This document shows positions 27,625 to 36,146 of a stretch of 41,311 nt of DNA, one piece after another. The position numbers and the translations under genes were made by a program. The stretch's first letter is position 1. Each line of letters starts with the position of its first letter. This DNA comes from Polyangiaceae bacterium (lineage in GTDB: Bacteria; Myxococcota_A; Polyangia; Polyangiales; Polyangiaceae): contig JAFGIS010000186.1 of the NCBI GenBank assembly GCA_016929495.1, forward strand, positions 1-41,311, written 5' to 3'. The notes under the pieces were generated by a model that was given only the letters and a program-made list of their open reading frames with translations, was not told the DNA's origin and did no database searches.

Positions 27625-29411
27625 AGGTCGCGGCGATCGGGCTCGGGCTCGGACTGTACGCGCACGCGCCGGCAGCCTCAGCGTGGGTGGACGCGAGCAT
27701 CCAGTCGGACGTCATCACCCTCGATCTGGTGCGTGACGGCACGGCCACGGTCACGCACGAGGTCATGTTGCGTGTCCGAGGGGGGCCGCTGCACTCGCTG
27801 ACGCTCCAGGGGGTGGACGCGGACGCGGAGCCCGAACCCGGTGCGACCATCGGACCGGCGCTCGGCAGCGGCGAATCGCAGCGCACGTCGGCGCTTCTGT
27901 TGAGCCGAGGCGACGACGGCAGCCTTCGCGTGGAGCTCGACGACGAGCGCGGCGTCAAGCGCGGCAGCTACCTGCTTCGGTTCGCCTATCGCACCCACTC
28001 CCTGCAGCGGGACATGCAGCTGGTCGACGGGACGAGTGCGCTGCTGCGTTGGGTTGGCCCACGCTTCGGCACCGGGATGGACTTGGCCAAGGTCATCTTT
28101 CGGCTGCCGTCCGCGCCTGCCGAACCGCGCCTGGCGAGCACGGACCGGGAGCGGTTTGGGACGACCGACGACAATGCCGGTACTTTCATCAGTCACCTGC
28201 GCCGTGGACCGGACAAGGACGAGCTCGAGCTCGTTCGTCCCCACGTGGCTCAGGGTGAACCTGTGGTGTGGACTGCGCTCGCGAGTGCCGAGGCTTTCGA
28301 CACGTTTCGTCCGGCGCTTCGTGTCGCGCCGATCCCCCAGGTCGCCGCCCCGGCAAGACCGGGGCGCGGTCGAGTGCTGCTTCTCGCGACGCCGGTGGTG
28401 GCCTTCGGCTACGCCGTCGCGGTGCTGGCGAAGTGGTTCGGACTTCGCCGTGCCGCCCACGTGCTTCGCGCCATGCCGCAGAGTCTGATCCCGTTGCCCG
28501 CAGTCGCCCGAGCTGTCCTAGCCGGGACTGCGCTGGCTGCCTCGTTCGTGGCAGGTAGCTACGCTCGCCAGATGCTCTTGGCGGCTCTGTTCGCCGTGCT
28601 GGCGATGATCCTCGCTTCGCATGCGACCCCGAAGCCGCTCAGTCGACCACGCCCGCCCGGGCGGTGGCTGCCTCTCAGCTGCGAGGATGCCCTGGCGAAG
28701 CCGACCGGAGCTCGGGCGGGGGCTTGGTTCGACGCCGGGCGTTGGCGCGGGCTCGTGCTCTTCGTCGTGCTGCTCGGAGGGATGCTCGTTCTGGGGCTAG
28801 CCTGGTCCAGATCGTATCCTCCTGGAGCCGCGGCACTGGCGCTGGCTTCATCCGCACTCGTTCCGTTGTTTTTCACAGGGCGTGCCAGTGAGCTTCCGGC
28901 TGACGCTGCGCAGCGACCGCAGAGCCTGCTGGGTTGGCTGCTGCGTCGACTGCGCCGTGACGAAGCGCTGCGCGCTGTGCCCTGGGCTCGCATTCCGGAC
29001 GAAGTCGCGCGGCCAGACGAGCTCCGGCTGCTGGTCCTGCCACGACGTCCGCGTGAAGGGCTGATCGCGATCGAGGTAGCCACCGAGTACTGTGCCGGCC
29101 CAGGGGGTAGCGTGGAGCTTCCGTGCGTGGTCGTGCGAGCGACCGAGGACTCGCCCAGCCACGGCGCGTTGCCTCGTTCGGTGGTCTGGGTTCGAGGCCG
29201 CAAGCCCCGCGAGCGGGTCGCCATCCTTCGGCCCAGACTACCTCTGCGCAGCATGGTCCTGTCGCTCGTGCGGAACGTGGCCCGGCGGCTCTCCGAGACC
29301 GAACCCGCCACGGGTGCTCATCCGGGATGCAGCAGCTGCACCATTTCGCGTGGGAGCATCGAAGCGACCTCGAAGCTCGGCAGCGTCGCGTCACCGGCCC
29401 ACGCCACGTAG
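27606..29411 (+). CDS. Exported multi-pass membrane protein of unknown function
   Basis: The protein has 601 residues. Residues 1-26 form a signal peptide ending APAASA. Residues 27-250 look like an extracytoplasmic beta-rich region (VITLDLVRDGTATVTHEVMLR and similar strands). Five hydrophobic segments follow at about 256-280, 296-318, 321-340, 381-400 and 405-424. The final 175 residues are mostly Arg-rich and probably cytoplasmic. The layout recalls DUF2207-type proteins, but that is only a resemblance. The ATG at 27606 lies in the loop of an inverted repeat. The 3' end overlaps the convergent pseudouridine synthase gene by 94 bp, so the last 30 residues are constrained by the other strand. 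Function unknown. Confidence 0.78.
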   Translation: MYVSWRQVAAIGLGLGLYAHAPAASAWVDASIQSDVITLDLVRDGTATVTHEVMLRVRGGPLHSLTLQGVDADAEPEPGATIGPALGSGESQRTSALLLSRGDDGSLRVELDDERGVKRGSYLLRFAYRTHSLQRDMQLVDGTSALLRWVGPRFGTGMDLAKVIFRLPSAPAEPRLASTDRERFGTTDDNAGTFISHLRRGPDKDELELVRPHVAQGEPVVWTALASAEAFDTFRPALRVAPIPQVAAPARPGRGRVLLLATPVVAFGYAVAVLAKWFGLRRAAHVLRAMPQSLIPLPAVARAVLAGTALAASFVAGSYARQMLLAALFAVLAMILASHATPKPLSRPRPPGRWLPLSCEDALAKPTGARAGAWFDAGRWRGLVLFVVLLGGMLVLGLAWSRSYPPGAAALALASSALVPLFFTGRASELPADAAQRPQSLLGWLLRRLRRDEALRAVPWARIPDEVARPDELRLLVLPRRPREGLIAIEVATEYCAGPGGSVELPCVVVRATEDSPSHGALPRSVVWVRGRKPRERVAILRPRLPLRSMVLSLVRNVARRLSETEPATGAHPGCSSCTISRGSIEATSKLGSVASPAHAT

Positions 29412-30247
29412 CTGGCGTGCAGGGCATGCCGCGCACCCAGTCGCTGCACGGGAGATCCACCGTACAGTTCGTCACCGGCAATCGGAAAGCCAAGCGCAGC
29501 AAGGTGAGCACGCACCTGGTGACGGTAGGCGTGGGGCGCAACGACCTCGACTAGTTGCCACGGTCCGGCCGTCTGCAGAACGCGCCAGCGCGTCGTGGCG
29601 CGTCGTGCTCCGCGCAGCGCCAGGGGGGAAGCTGCCACGGCGACGCGGGTGCTACCCCGATGCGCCGGCGCGAGCCAGGTGGTCATTTCGCCGGCGCGCG
29701 GGAGGTCGCCGGCGGGAACGACGGCGAGGTAGTGCTTCGCTAGCGCTCCACGCGCGAGAGCCTCGCGAAGAGTGACGAACGCGTCCACAGCACGTGCGGC
29801 CACGAGTAGTCCAGACGTGCGCGTGTCGAGCCGGTGGACCAGCCCCGGCTCTCGTACGCTGTATCCGACGTACTTCATCTCGGGATAGTGGCCGAGCAGC
29901 GCGCCCGCGAGGGTCCCTCGCTCACCGGAGCGCAGGGCTGCGGCCGCCTGCCCGGCGGGCTTGTCAACGACCACGACACCATCGGTTTGCAGACGGACGC
30001 AGAGCGGAGCATCGGGTTCCGGTAGCGGTCCCTCGTCGGGAGAGAAGCTGACACTCACCTCCTGACCCGCGCGGCCAAGCACACCCTTGGCGGCGGGCCG
30101 CCCCTGCACCCGGACCGCGCCTCGTGCGAACAGCTCCCCGACACGCCGGCGACCCAGACGCAGGTGTCGGGCGATGATCTTGTCCAATCGCTCTCCCGCC
30201 TCTGACGGGGTCACGAAGAAACGGGACGGCGCGGGGAGTGCCGGCAC
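29318..30247 (-). CDS. RluA-family pseudouridine synthase
   Basis: The protein has 309 residues from a GTG at 30247, chosen because the frame upstream overlaps the preceding gene and is Arg-rich and non-homologous. RluA-type enzymes isomerise uridine to pseudouridine in rRNA or tRNA. An S4-like RNA-binding module (GERLDKIIARHLRLGRRRV, about residues 16-34) is followed by the catalytic domain. That domain holds VVVDKPAGQ, the active-site LVHRLDTRTSGLLV with its Asp, a HYLAVV strand and the HQVRAHLAALGFPIAGDELYG motif. Which RNA position it modifies cannot be told. It begins 19 bp after the glycine-rich membrane protein gene and is probably in one operon with it. Confidence 0.92.
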   Translation of the reverse strand: MPALPAPSRFFVTPSEAGERLDKIIARHLRLGRRRVGELFARGAVRVQGRPAAKGVLGRAGQEVSVSFSPDEGPLPEPDAPLCVRLQTDGVVVVDKPAGQAAAALRSGERGTLAGALLGHYPEMKYVGYSVREPGLVHRLDTRTSGLLVAARAVDAFVTLREALARGALAKHYLAVVPAGDLPRAGEMTTWLAPAHRGSTRVAVAASPLALRGARRATTRWRVLQTAGPWQLVEVVAPHAYRHQVRAHLAALGFPIAGDELYGGSPVQRLGARHALHASYVAWAGDATLPSFEVASMLPREMVQLLHPG

Positions 30248-30266
30248 TCGTTCGTGGCCTCCACGC

Positions 30267-31697
30267 CTACCACGTCCCGGCGACGCCGCCGCCGAGAACA
30301 GGGAAAGCGCGCCCTCGCGGCCCGACCGACTCGCCCATGACGCCGGCGAACGGAAAGGCGACCGAGCTGCGCGACGGACGAGCCGTGTCGCTGCGTGTGA
30401 TCCACGCGGCTGCCGTCCCGCCGACGAGCATGCCCCCAGCGATGGAAGCCAGCCAGATGCGGTTTCGCCGCTTCGAGGAGCGATCATCGACGAAAAGGAC
30501 CGGCGCCGCCACCGCGGCACCGGTGAGCGCACCCAAACCAGCGCCGAGGTCGATCATCAACACCCGCGACGCGGGGATCTCGAGCCGTGTCGCCAGCGCG
30601 CCCGCGAGCAAGACGCCGCCTGCTGCACCGTAGCCCATCCCTCGAGATGGGAAAGCCTCGGTGTCGCCCTTGTAGACCAGGTACGCCAGCCCCCCCAGAA
30701 GCGTTCCCATCGCGCCGCCCGAGTGCGCCATGGCCGCGCCGCCTTCTCTGATCGGGCGGATGGCAATCGTCGTGGCCGCGAGCGTGAGTCCGGCGGCGGC
30801 ACCGGTGAGTCCATAGACGTACCTGTCCGTCACGGGCTCGACGCGGTAGGCATTCGCCAATAGGACCCCAGAGGCCATCGGCCACCAGGTTCCAGCCGAA
30901 AGAAACCAGGCATCGCCCACGCCGACGTCCCATTCCTCCGCGACGATCATGGTCGCGCCCAAACCGACACCGGAGCCGAGCGCCATGAGCGGATAGAGCA
31001 GCCTTGCATCGTTGGATCCGCTGGCGCGCTGCAGCGACCACCCGATGTATCCGCCCAACGCCGCGCCGTTTAGTGCCAGAACGGCGCGCCCCTCGGATTG
31101 CGCCGGTTCGGCCAGGACCCCGGGCCTGCGTTCGGGCGTCGCCGGATCCTCCGCGCTGCGCTGACAGCGGCTGGTCTGGACGAGATCGCGAACCATGACC
31201 ATGGCGCGGACTTCCAGCAGAGACTCCTGCGCCTGTGCTGTGCGGACGAGCACGACCTGGGATCCCGGGGCGACGGCCAGAATGCGAAGCTCGAGGAGTG
31301 GCTCGGTGACTCTGAGCCGCGGCGAAATCACCCAGCGATGGGTGGCGAGCCGGGGCAGCACCAGCTCGCTTCGGTATGCCGTTTCGGGCAAAGCCTCGGT
31401 CTGTAGCTGCAGGCCCAGGTCCTTCACGGCCTCCTGCAGTATCCGGTCGAGCTCGCGGGCGAGCGTTGCCTGCCGTGTTGTCTGGCCTGGGGCAGCTGCC
31501 TCGCGGACTCGGGCAGCCCCGAGTGCTTCGACCAGCGTCGGCAAGACCAGGGCCCCGTCGCGCGCTGAGGGCCCTACCGTCTGCGCGTAGCCCGTGACTG
31601 CACTCAGCAGTACGACTAGAACGGCGAACGCGTGGACCAGAGCGCTCTTCCATGGAAAGCAACGCTGTGGCAGTGTCCTGCCTCCAGGACAGGGCAC
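30267..31697 (-). CDS. Exported protein with glycine-rich membrane segments
   Basis: The protein has about 476 residues if translation starts at the GTG at 31697, which lies inside repeat B copy 1; an ATG at 31838 is possible but translates the whole repeat. A signal segment ends near VLLSAVTGYAQ. The next 150 residues form a soluble region (LARELDRILQEAVKDLGLQL, then strands with RLRVTEPLLELRILAV). The C-terminal half has about eight Gly/Ala-rich hydrophobic segments, for example YVYGLTGAAAGLTLAATTIAI. I do not recognise the family. The RluA gene follows with a 19-bp gap and the outer-membrane barrel gene lies upstream. The true N-terminus is uncertain because no standard start codon exists between the repeat and the signal peptide. 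Confidence 0.65.
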   Translation of the reverse strand: MPCPGGRTLPQRCFPWKSALVHAFAVLVVLLSAVTGYAQTVGPSARDGALVLPTLVEALGAARVREAAAPGQTTRQATLARELDRILQEAVKDLGLQLQTEALPETAYRSELVLPRLATHRWVISPRLRVTEPLLELRILAVAPGSQVVLVRTAQAQESLLEVRAMVMVRDLVQTSRCQRSAEDPATPERRPGVLAEPAQSEGRAVLALNGAALGGYIGWSLQRASGSNDARLLYPLMALGSGVGLGATMIVAEEWDVGVGDAWFLSAGTWWPMASGVLLANAYRVEPVTDRYVYGLTGAAAGLTLAATTIAIRPIREGGAAMAHSGGAMGTLLGGLAYLVYKGDTEAFPSRGMGYGAAGGVLLAGALATRLEIPASRVLMIDLGAGLGALTGAAVAAPVLFVDDRSSKRRNRIWLASIAGGMLVGGTAAAWITRSDTARPSRSSVAFPFAGVMGESVGPRGRAFPVLGGGVAGTW

Positions 31698-31804
31698 ACC
31701 AACACAACCCGTGTCCTGGCTCGGACCGAGGGCATTCGCCGCAGAATCCGGCGGCTTCGCCTGTCTTGAGGCCGTCGAATTCTGCGGCGAATCACGGAGA
31801 CAGG
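31672..31804 (+). repeat. Dispersed inverted-repeat element, family B, copy 1
   Basis: The element contains an inner inverted repeat with 22-bp arms at 31734-31755 and 31771-31792 (two mismatches, ATTCGCCGCAGAAT...) and a second hairpin TGTCCTG/CAGGACA near its left end. Much of it recurs in inverted orientation at 39568-39677, including the cores CAGGACAGGGCACAC, CATTCGCCGCAGAAT and CACGGAGACAGG. It contains the most likely start codon of the glycine-rich membrane protein gene. Confidence 0.78.
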
Positions 31805-31907
31805 AGACTAGTCGAGGAAGCGACGCCGGACAGCCCATGGCCGTCTAGTGTAACACTGTCCTCAGTCGCCGCAGAATGCCCGTGTTTCTCGCCGGCCCCC
31901 GAAGTGC

Positions 31908-33455
31908 TCAGAACATGACCGTGGCCCTTAGCCAGGCGTCCATGCTGTCGGAGCCAGCCACGTGGAAACGGCGCCCCGGTGCGTCGATGACGGCGCGATA
32001 GCTGGGATTGGGGATCCCGGTGGCGCGCTGGGTGCCCGCCGCGTCCAGGGTCTCGTGGCACCGACCGGCCGCCGAGAGGTCGCCGGTGAAGTCCGGGTTG
32101 CACGCCTGGTTGTTGGTGAGCAGGTGGCTCTGGGCTCTGGTATACGAGCCACCGGCCTGGAAGCGAACGTACTCACCGGCCTGCCAGGTGATCGCGGCCC
32201 GCAGCGTCCAGAGCAGGTGCTGCTGAACGTCGGTGAGCCCCGAGAAGTACACCTTGCGCGAGTTCGTATCGACCACGGATTGTCCGTTGGCATCGTTCGT
32301 GAAGCGCTCGTAAGCGGGAAGCCGCAGCGTCAGTGCGTCGCTTGAACCCAGGGCGTCGAACAGCTCCGAGTAGTCTTGTCCTTCGGAGCGGTAGGTGCCC
32401 TCGAATCGGAAGTCGAGCAGGATGCGCTGCATCCTCGCGCGCACTTCCCACGGAATCACGCTCAGTCCACCGATCATCGTGCCTTCGAGGGGGGGATGGC
32501 TGACCAGGGTGCTCCGCAGATCCAGCGTGCGAAAATCGCTGTGCCGTGTTGGGAACTCGAACAAGGCGCGGAAACCACCGTACGGCTCGATGTACTTGAC
32601 GCGTTTGGAGACGTAGGTGTGCAGTTCCAGTCCGGTCATACCGCGACTCACGCCAGGCGAGCGCGATCCGGTGAAGTCGCCCTCGAGCGGGACGTCGGTC
32701 GCGGACACACCGGCGATGTTGGCGTTGTCGTCACGCCGACCGTTGCGGTTCACGTCGCCCGGGTCCGCACACTTCACTTCCCCGTCGGGTGGATCAGCGT
32801 TGCACGCACGCATCGGTTCGGAGACGTTGAAACGACCCTCGAACCCGAAGATCCAGCTCGGCAGGGAGCGATCCCGGTATTGGTTGGCGATGCCGAGGTC
32901 GAAGCCAACCGCCAGGTACTCAATGCCGCTGCGCGTCGGGGAATCGAAGGGCAGAGAGAACAGCTGTTCGCCCGCAGCCCCGGCCAGCAGCGTCTGCTGT
33001 CGCGAGCCGCTCCCTTCCAAGCTGCGCAGCTCCCTGTCGTTCGACAGGATGATTGGCATGCGGACCACGAGAGCAACGTCGTGATAGAGCCCGACGTCCG
33101 CGCGCGTTTCGAGGCGGTTGGTCGTTTCCCTGGACCTTGCGATCGGTACGGTTGCGTTGGACGAGAACTCCCGTGTCGCACCTTGAGCTCCGAGTGCCGC
33201 ATCTCGGTAGATGTCTGCCTGCTTGCTCGTGTGTCTGTATCCGAGCGACAAATGCAGGTCGAAGGGATTGCCCTCGTCGAACGCGTCGACGACTCGGGTG
33301 AGCTCCGCCGGCTCGAGCAGCATTCGAGGCTCACCGGCGAGTCTCGGCTCGGCGGCTGAGGCGGCGCCTGCCGCAAACGCTGAAACGAGAGCACCCGCTG
33401 CCACGACGCCGCAGCGCAGCATAAGAAGACTGTTAGCCAACCATCGAAGTCTCAT
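31908..33455 (-). CDS. Predicted outer-membrane beta-barrel protein
   Basis: The protein has 515 residues. An N-terminal signal peptide (LANSLLMLRCGVVAAGALVSAFAAGAASAAEP) ends at AxA near residue 35. The remainder alternates polar and hydrophobic residues in amphipathic strands, for example GLYHDVALVVRMPIIL, EYLAVGFDLGIANQY and QRILLDFRFEGTYR. The chain ends in aromatic RATVMF, a C-terminal Phe typical of BAM-inserted barrels. The insert near residues 215-245 (DPGDVNRNGRRDDN) resembles a calcium-binding type Asp/Asn loop. No ligand can be assigned. It is the first of three leftward genes, followed by repeat B copy 1 and the glycine-rich membrane protein. Confidence 0.82.
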   Translation of the reverse strand: MRLRWLANSLLMLRCGVVAAGALVSAFAAGAASAAEPRLAGEPRMLLEPAELTRVVDAFDEGNPFDLHLSLGYRHTSKQADIYRDAALGAQGATREFSSNATVPIARSRETTNRLETRADVGLYHDVALVVRMPIILSNDRELRSLEGSGSRQQTLLAGAAGEQLFSLPFDSPTRSGIEYLAVGFDLGIANQYRDRSLPSWIFGFEGRFNVSEPMRACNADPPDGEVKCADPGDVNRNGRRDDNANIAGVSATDVPLEGDFTGSRSPGVSRGMTGLELHTYVSKRVKYIEPYGGFRALFEFPTRHSDFRTLDLRSTLVSHPPLEGTMIGGLSVIPWEVRARMQRILLDFRFEGTYRSEGQDYSELFDALGSSDALTLRLPAYERFTNDANGQSVVDTNSRKVYFSGLTDVQQHLLWTLRAAITWQAGEYVRFQAGGSYTRAQSHLLTNNQACNPDFTGDLSAAGRCHETLDAAGTQRATGIPNPSYRAVIDAPGRRFHVAGSDSMDAWLRATVMF

Positions 33456-33567
33456 CGACTTTGCCCGTGCTGCGGGACGCTACAAGCGGCAGGCCGAAAC
33501 TGTCAACGCGAGTCGCCGGCCCCGCGGAGTTCGCACAGCGCTCTGTAAAGGTCGGCCGACGGGTCGG

Positions 33568-34917
33568 TTAGCGTCGCGATGGTGGAATCGGGGCCCGAAC
33601 CGTGCTCTTGCGGATCTCCTCGTCTTCCTCGATGAATAGGTCCGGCGTCACGTCCTCTGCGGCGAGCTCTTCGCGAGCTTCGCCCAGCTCCCTACTGGTG
33701 GCTGCCAGACGGTCGGCGAGCACACCGAGGAACTGCCACAGTAGCTTCACGGCGAGCTGCGGCTCCTTGCGGAGGATCTCGAAGAAGTCGGGCCTACGGA
33801 TCACCATGAGCTCCGACTCGCCTTCGCTGATGACCGTGGCCGAGCGGGGTTGGCTGCGCACCAGCGCCATTTCTCCCACGTGGTCGCCCTGAGACAGGCG
33901 CGCGATCTCCGCTTCCCCGCGCATGACTCGCACGCTACCGTGCAGGACGATGTAGAGCTCCTCGCCACGGTCGCCCTGCTGCATCACGGTCTGGCCATGC
34001 TTGAAACCCACCACGTCCGTGACCTGCAGGACCCGCAGGATCTCCAGGTCGGTGAGTGGGCGGAAGAGCGGCATTCGCGCGAGCAGGTCGCGTTTGAGCT
34101 GAAGCCTGCGGGCGCGTCCCTCGTCGCGAGCCGCCGGGTCGCCCACTGCGACCAGAACGACCGTTATGTTGTCTATCCCGCCCTGGTCGTTGGCCCCTTG
34201 GACGAGTGAGTGCACCGCGGTGTCGAGCACGGGTTCCGCGAGGTGGCCGCCGAATGCGGCTAGGTCGTCCTGGAAATAGCGGCTCAGGCCGTCCGAACAC
34301 AGCAAGAACCGATCCCCGGCGAGCACGTCGAGCACCAAGGACTCTGGCTCCGCGTGTTCGTAGACGCCGACGGCCCGCGTGATGGCGTTCTTCTGAACCA
34401 GCTTCTCGACTTGCTCGCGCGTCAGCTTCTTCCGTCGGATGAGCTCGTTGTAGACCGTGTGGTCTTCCGTGATCTGCTCGACGATGCCGTCGCGCAGCAG
34501 GTAGATGCGACTGTCGCCGACATTGATGATGAAGGCCTGCTGCCCCACCAGGAGGACGGAGACGAGCGTGGTGCCCATGCCCCGTTTCTCCGGATCCTTG
34601 AGCGCCTCCGCGTGTACGCGACCAGAGGCGCGGTTGACGGCGAACTCGAGCATGTTGAGCAGATCCCGCTTGCTGACTCGGGCAGCGCCGCTCTTCTGGT
34701 CGAGGTAGTCCGCGATGAGCTCCGCTTCCTTCTTGACCTCTTCGTGGAATGTGCGAACCGCCAAGGCGCTCGCCACCTCTCCCGCGGCATGACCGCCCAT
34801 GCCGTCGCACACCACGAAGAGCCCGAGCTTCTTGTCGACCAGGTAGTTGTCCTCATTGTGGTCACGTTCCCGGCCGATGTCGGTCACCGCGGCGAACTGG
34901 ACGTCGTACGAGGCCAT
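33568..34917 (-). CDS. PP2C-type protein phosphatase fused to cyclic-nucleotide-binding domain
   Basis: The protein has 449 residues from the ATG at 34917. Residues 1-260 are a metal-dependent PP2C Ser/Thr phosphatase: RDHNEDN (18-24), VVCDGMGGH (35-43), GTTLVSVLL (115-123), NVGDSRIYLL (132-141), LLCSDGLS (205-212) and DNITVVLV (249-256), giving the Asp set for two metals. Residues 283-405 are a cyclic-nucleotide-binding domain with an intact phosphate cassette (GEMALVRSQPRSATV, Arg358). An acidic tail follows. It would remove phosphates from targets of Ser/Thr kinases such as those read by FHA proteins, under control of a cyclic nucleotide; that link is inferred. A start at 34959 would add 14 unlikely residues. 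Confidence 0.93.
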   Translation of the reverse strand: MASYDVQFAAVTDIGRERDHNEDNYLVDKKLGLFVVCDGMGGHAAGEVASALAVRTFHEEVKKEAELIADYLDQKSGAARVSKRDLLNMLEFAVNRASGRVHAEALKDPEKRGMGTTLVSVLLVGQQAFIINVGDSRIYLLRDGIVEQITEDHTVYNELIRRKKLTREQVEKLVQKNAITRAVGVYEHAEPESLVLDVLAGDRFLLCSDGLSRYFQDDLAAFGGHLAEPVLDTAVHSLVQGANDQGGIDNITVVLVAVGDPAARDEGRARRLQLKRDLLARMPLFRPLTDLEILRVLQVTDVVGFKHGQTVMQQGDRGEELYIVLHGSVRVMRGEAEIARLSQGDHVGEMALVRSQPRSATVISEGESELMVIRRPDFFEILRKEPQLAVKLLWQFLGVLADRLAATSRELGEAREELAAEDVTPDLFIEEDEEIRKSTVRAPIPPSRR

Positions 34918-35065
34918 CGACAACGGAGCATAGCCGAACAGGACTCTCGCGAGCCACACTGACGCGGCTCAGGTCGCGAGCGCGCGCGACCGAGGGGTAT
35001 CGCGAAGCAGGGGGTCGCGTCGGGTGGGAGAATCGGCCAGCGAGCCGCGGTGGCGAAGCTGCACG

Positions 35066-35794
35066 TCACGTGGGCGCGAGCAGTCCCAGTTCGAGCAGCG
35101 ACTGGGAGCCCGACCGCGCGACGACGACATGATCGAGCAGGGCCAGCCCGACCACCTCGGCAGCGACCGCCACTGAACGGGTCATACGGATGTCCTGCTC
35201 GCTCGGCGTCGGGTCGCCGCTCGGATGGTTGTGAACCAGAACCAGGCTGCTCGCGCCATCGAGCAGAGGCGGACGGAGGACATCCCGGGCCGTGAGCGCA
35301 CAGCCGTGGAGGCCGCCTTGGGCAACCCGCTTGATGCTCTTGACGCCGTTGCGGGCATCGAGGCAAAGGACCCACACTTCCTCGTGTTCCAGGCAACCGA
35401 GCCGCGGTTGCGCCCATTGTGCGACCTGGTCGAAGCTGCCGCACAGCGGCCGCTGTTCTCCCAGCTGGCTCAGCGTGACGCGTCGCCCCAGCTCGAACGC
35501 GGCCATCAGGCGTGCTGCTTTGGCGCGGCCGATGCCGCGGCGGTCCACCAGGCCGTGTGCACCCAGGCGGACGACGCCCGCAAGTCCACCCGTCCAGGCG
35601 AGCAGCGAGACCGCGACAGTGGCCGCAGGCTCGCCTGCTGTGCCAGTGCTCAGTACCAGCGCCAACAGCTCCGCATCGTGCAGGGTGTCCACGCCGGCGA
35701 GCAGAGCCCGTTCTCGGACGTCGGGTGCTGCTGCCATCCGTGGACTCGGGCGGTCTGGCACGGTGGATGTGTTTGCTGTCTTGGGCGCACGCAT
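35066..35794 (-). CDS. radC: RadC/JAMM-domain protein
   Basis: The protein has 242 residues from the ATG at 35794; a GTG at 35803 is an alternative. The N-terminal part resembles the RadC helix-hairpin-helix (GLVDRRGIGRAKAARLMAAFELGRR). The C-terminal JAB/JAMM metal-binding domain contains EEVWVLCLDARNGV and the full HNHPSGDPTPSEQD motif (HxHPSGxxxPSxxD), followed by DHVVVARSG. The historical repair role of RadC is disputed; these domains are metal-dependent isopeptidase-like folds and the substrate in bacteria is unknown. The RadC name is by homology only. The opposite-strand histidine kinase starts 352 bp away, with a large palindrome between. Confidence 0.93.
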   Translation of the reverse strand: MRAPKTANTSTVPDRPSPRMAAAPDVRERALLAGVDTLHDAELLALVLSTGTAGEPAATVAVSLLAWTGGLAGVVRLGAHGLVDRRGIGRAKAARLMAAFELGRRVTLSQLGEQRPLCGSFDQVAQWAQPRLGCLEHEEVWVLCLDARNGVKSIKRVAQGGLHGCALTARDVLRPPLLDGASSLVLVHNHPSGDPTPSEQDIRMTRSVAVAAEVVGLALLDHVVVARSGSQSLLELGLLAPT

Positions 35795-35941
35795 GAGGAG
35801 CACCCAAGCACGAAGCGTGCCGCATCCTGCGGCCGCGTTCGTGCGTTGCAGGGGGTGGCGCCGACAGTTGCGTCGGCCGAGCCTCGAGTCATTCGAATCG
35901 AGGCCAAACCACAGGGGACACCGCCCGTCAGATCGTGGGGA

Positions 35942-35994
35942 GCGCTGGGGCTTTGGACGCCCTCGACCGGTCGAGGGCGTCCAGAGCCCAGCGC
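35942..35994. repeat. Long imperfect palindrome between divergent genes
   Basis: A perfect 28-bp palindrome (35955-35982, GGACGCCCTCGACC plus its complement) is extended on both sides to 53 bp with one mismatch and one gap (GCGCTGGGGCTTT.../...AGAGCCCAGCGC). It lies between radC and the histidine kinase gene, both of which point away from it, so it is not a terminator for either. A 7-bp-arm hairpin GCCTCGA/TCGAGGC stands nearby at 35881-35904. No gene is seen in the rest of this 352-bp gap. Confidence 0.85.
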
Positions 35995-36146
35995 GTCAGT
36001 CGACTCGCGGTGTTGGCATGTGCCACCCGAACGGCGCCGCGCCGCCAGCCTTCACGCCTCGCGTGCCGGGCGCATAGCCAGCACCTGCCCGAGCGGCGGC
36101 GAATTGGCCCTCGCTTCATCAGACGCGCGGTACTAACCTGCCGTTC

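Noticed and set aside
36014..36032. TGGCATGTGCCA-like motif upstream of the histidine kinase as a sigma-54 promoter
   Set aside because: The downstream GC element of sigma-54 promoters is missing at the right spacing.
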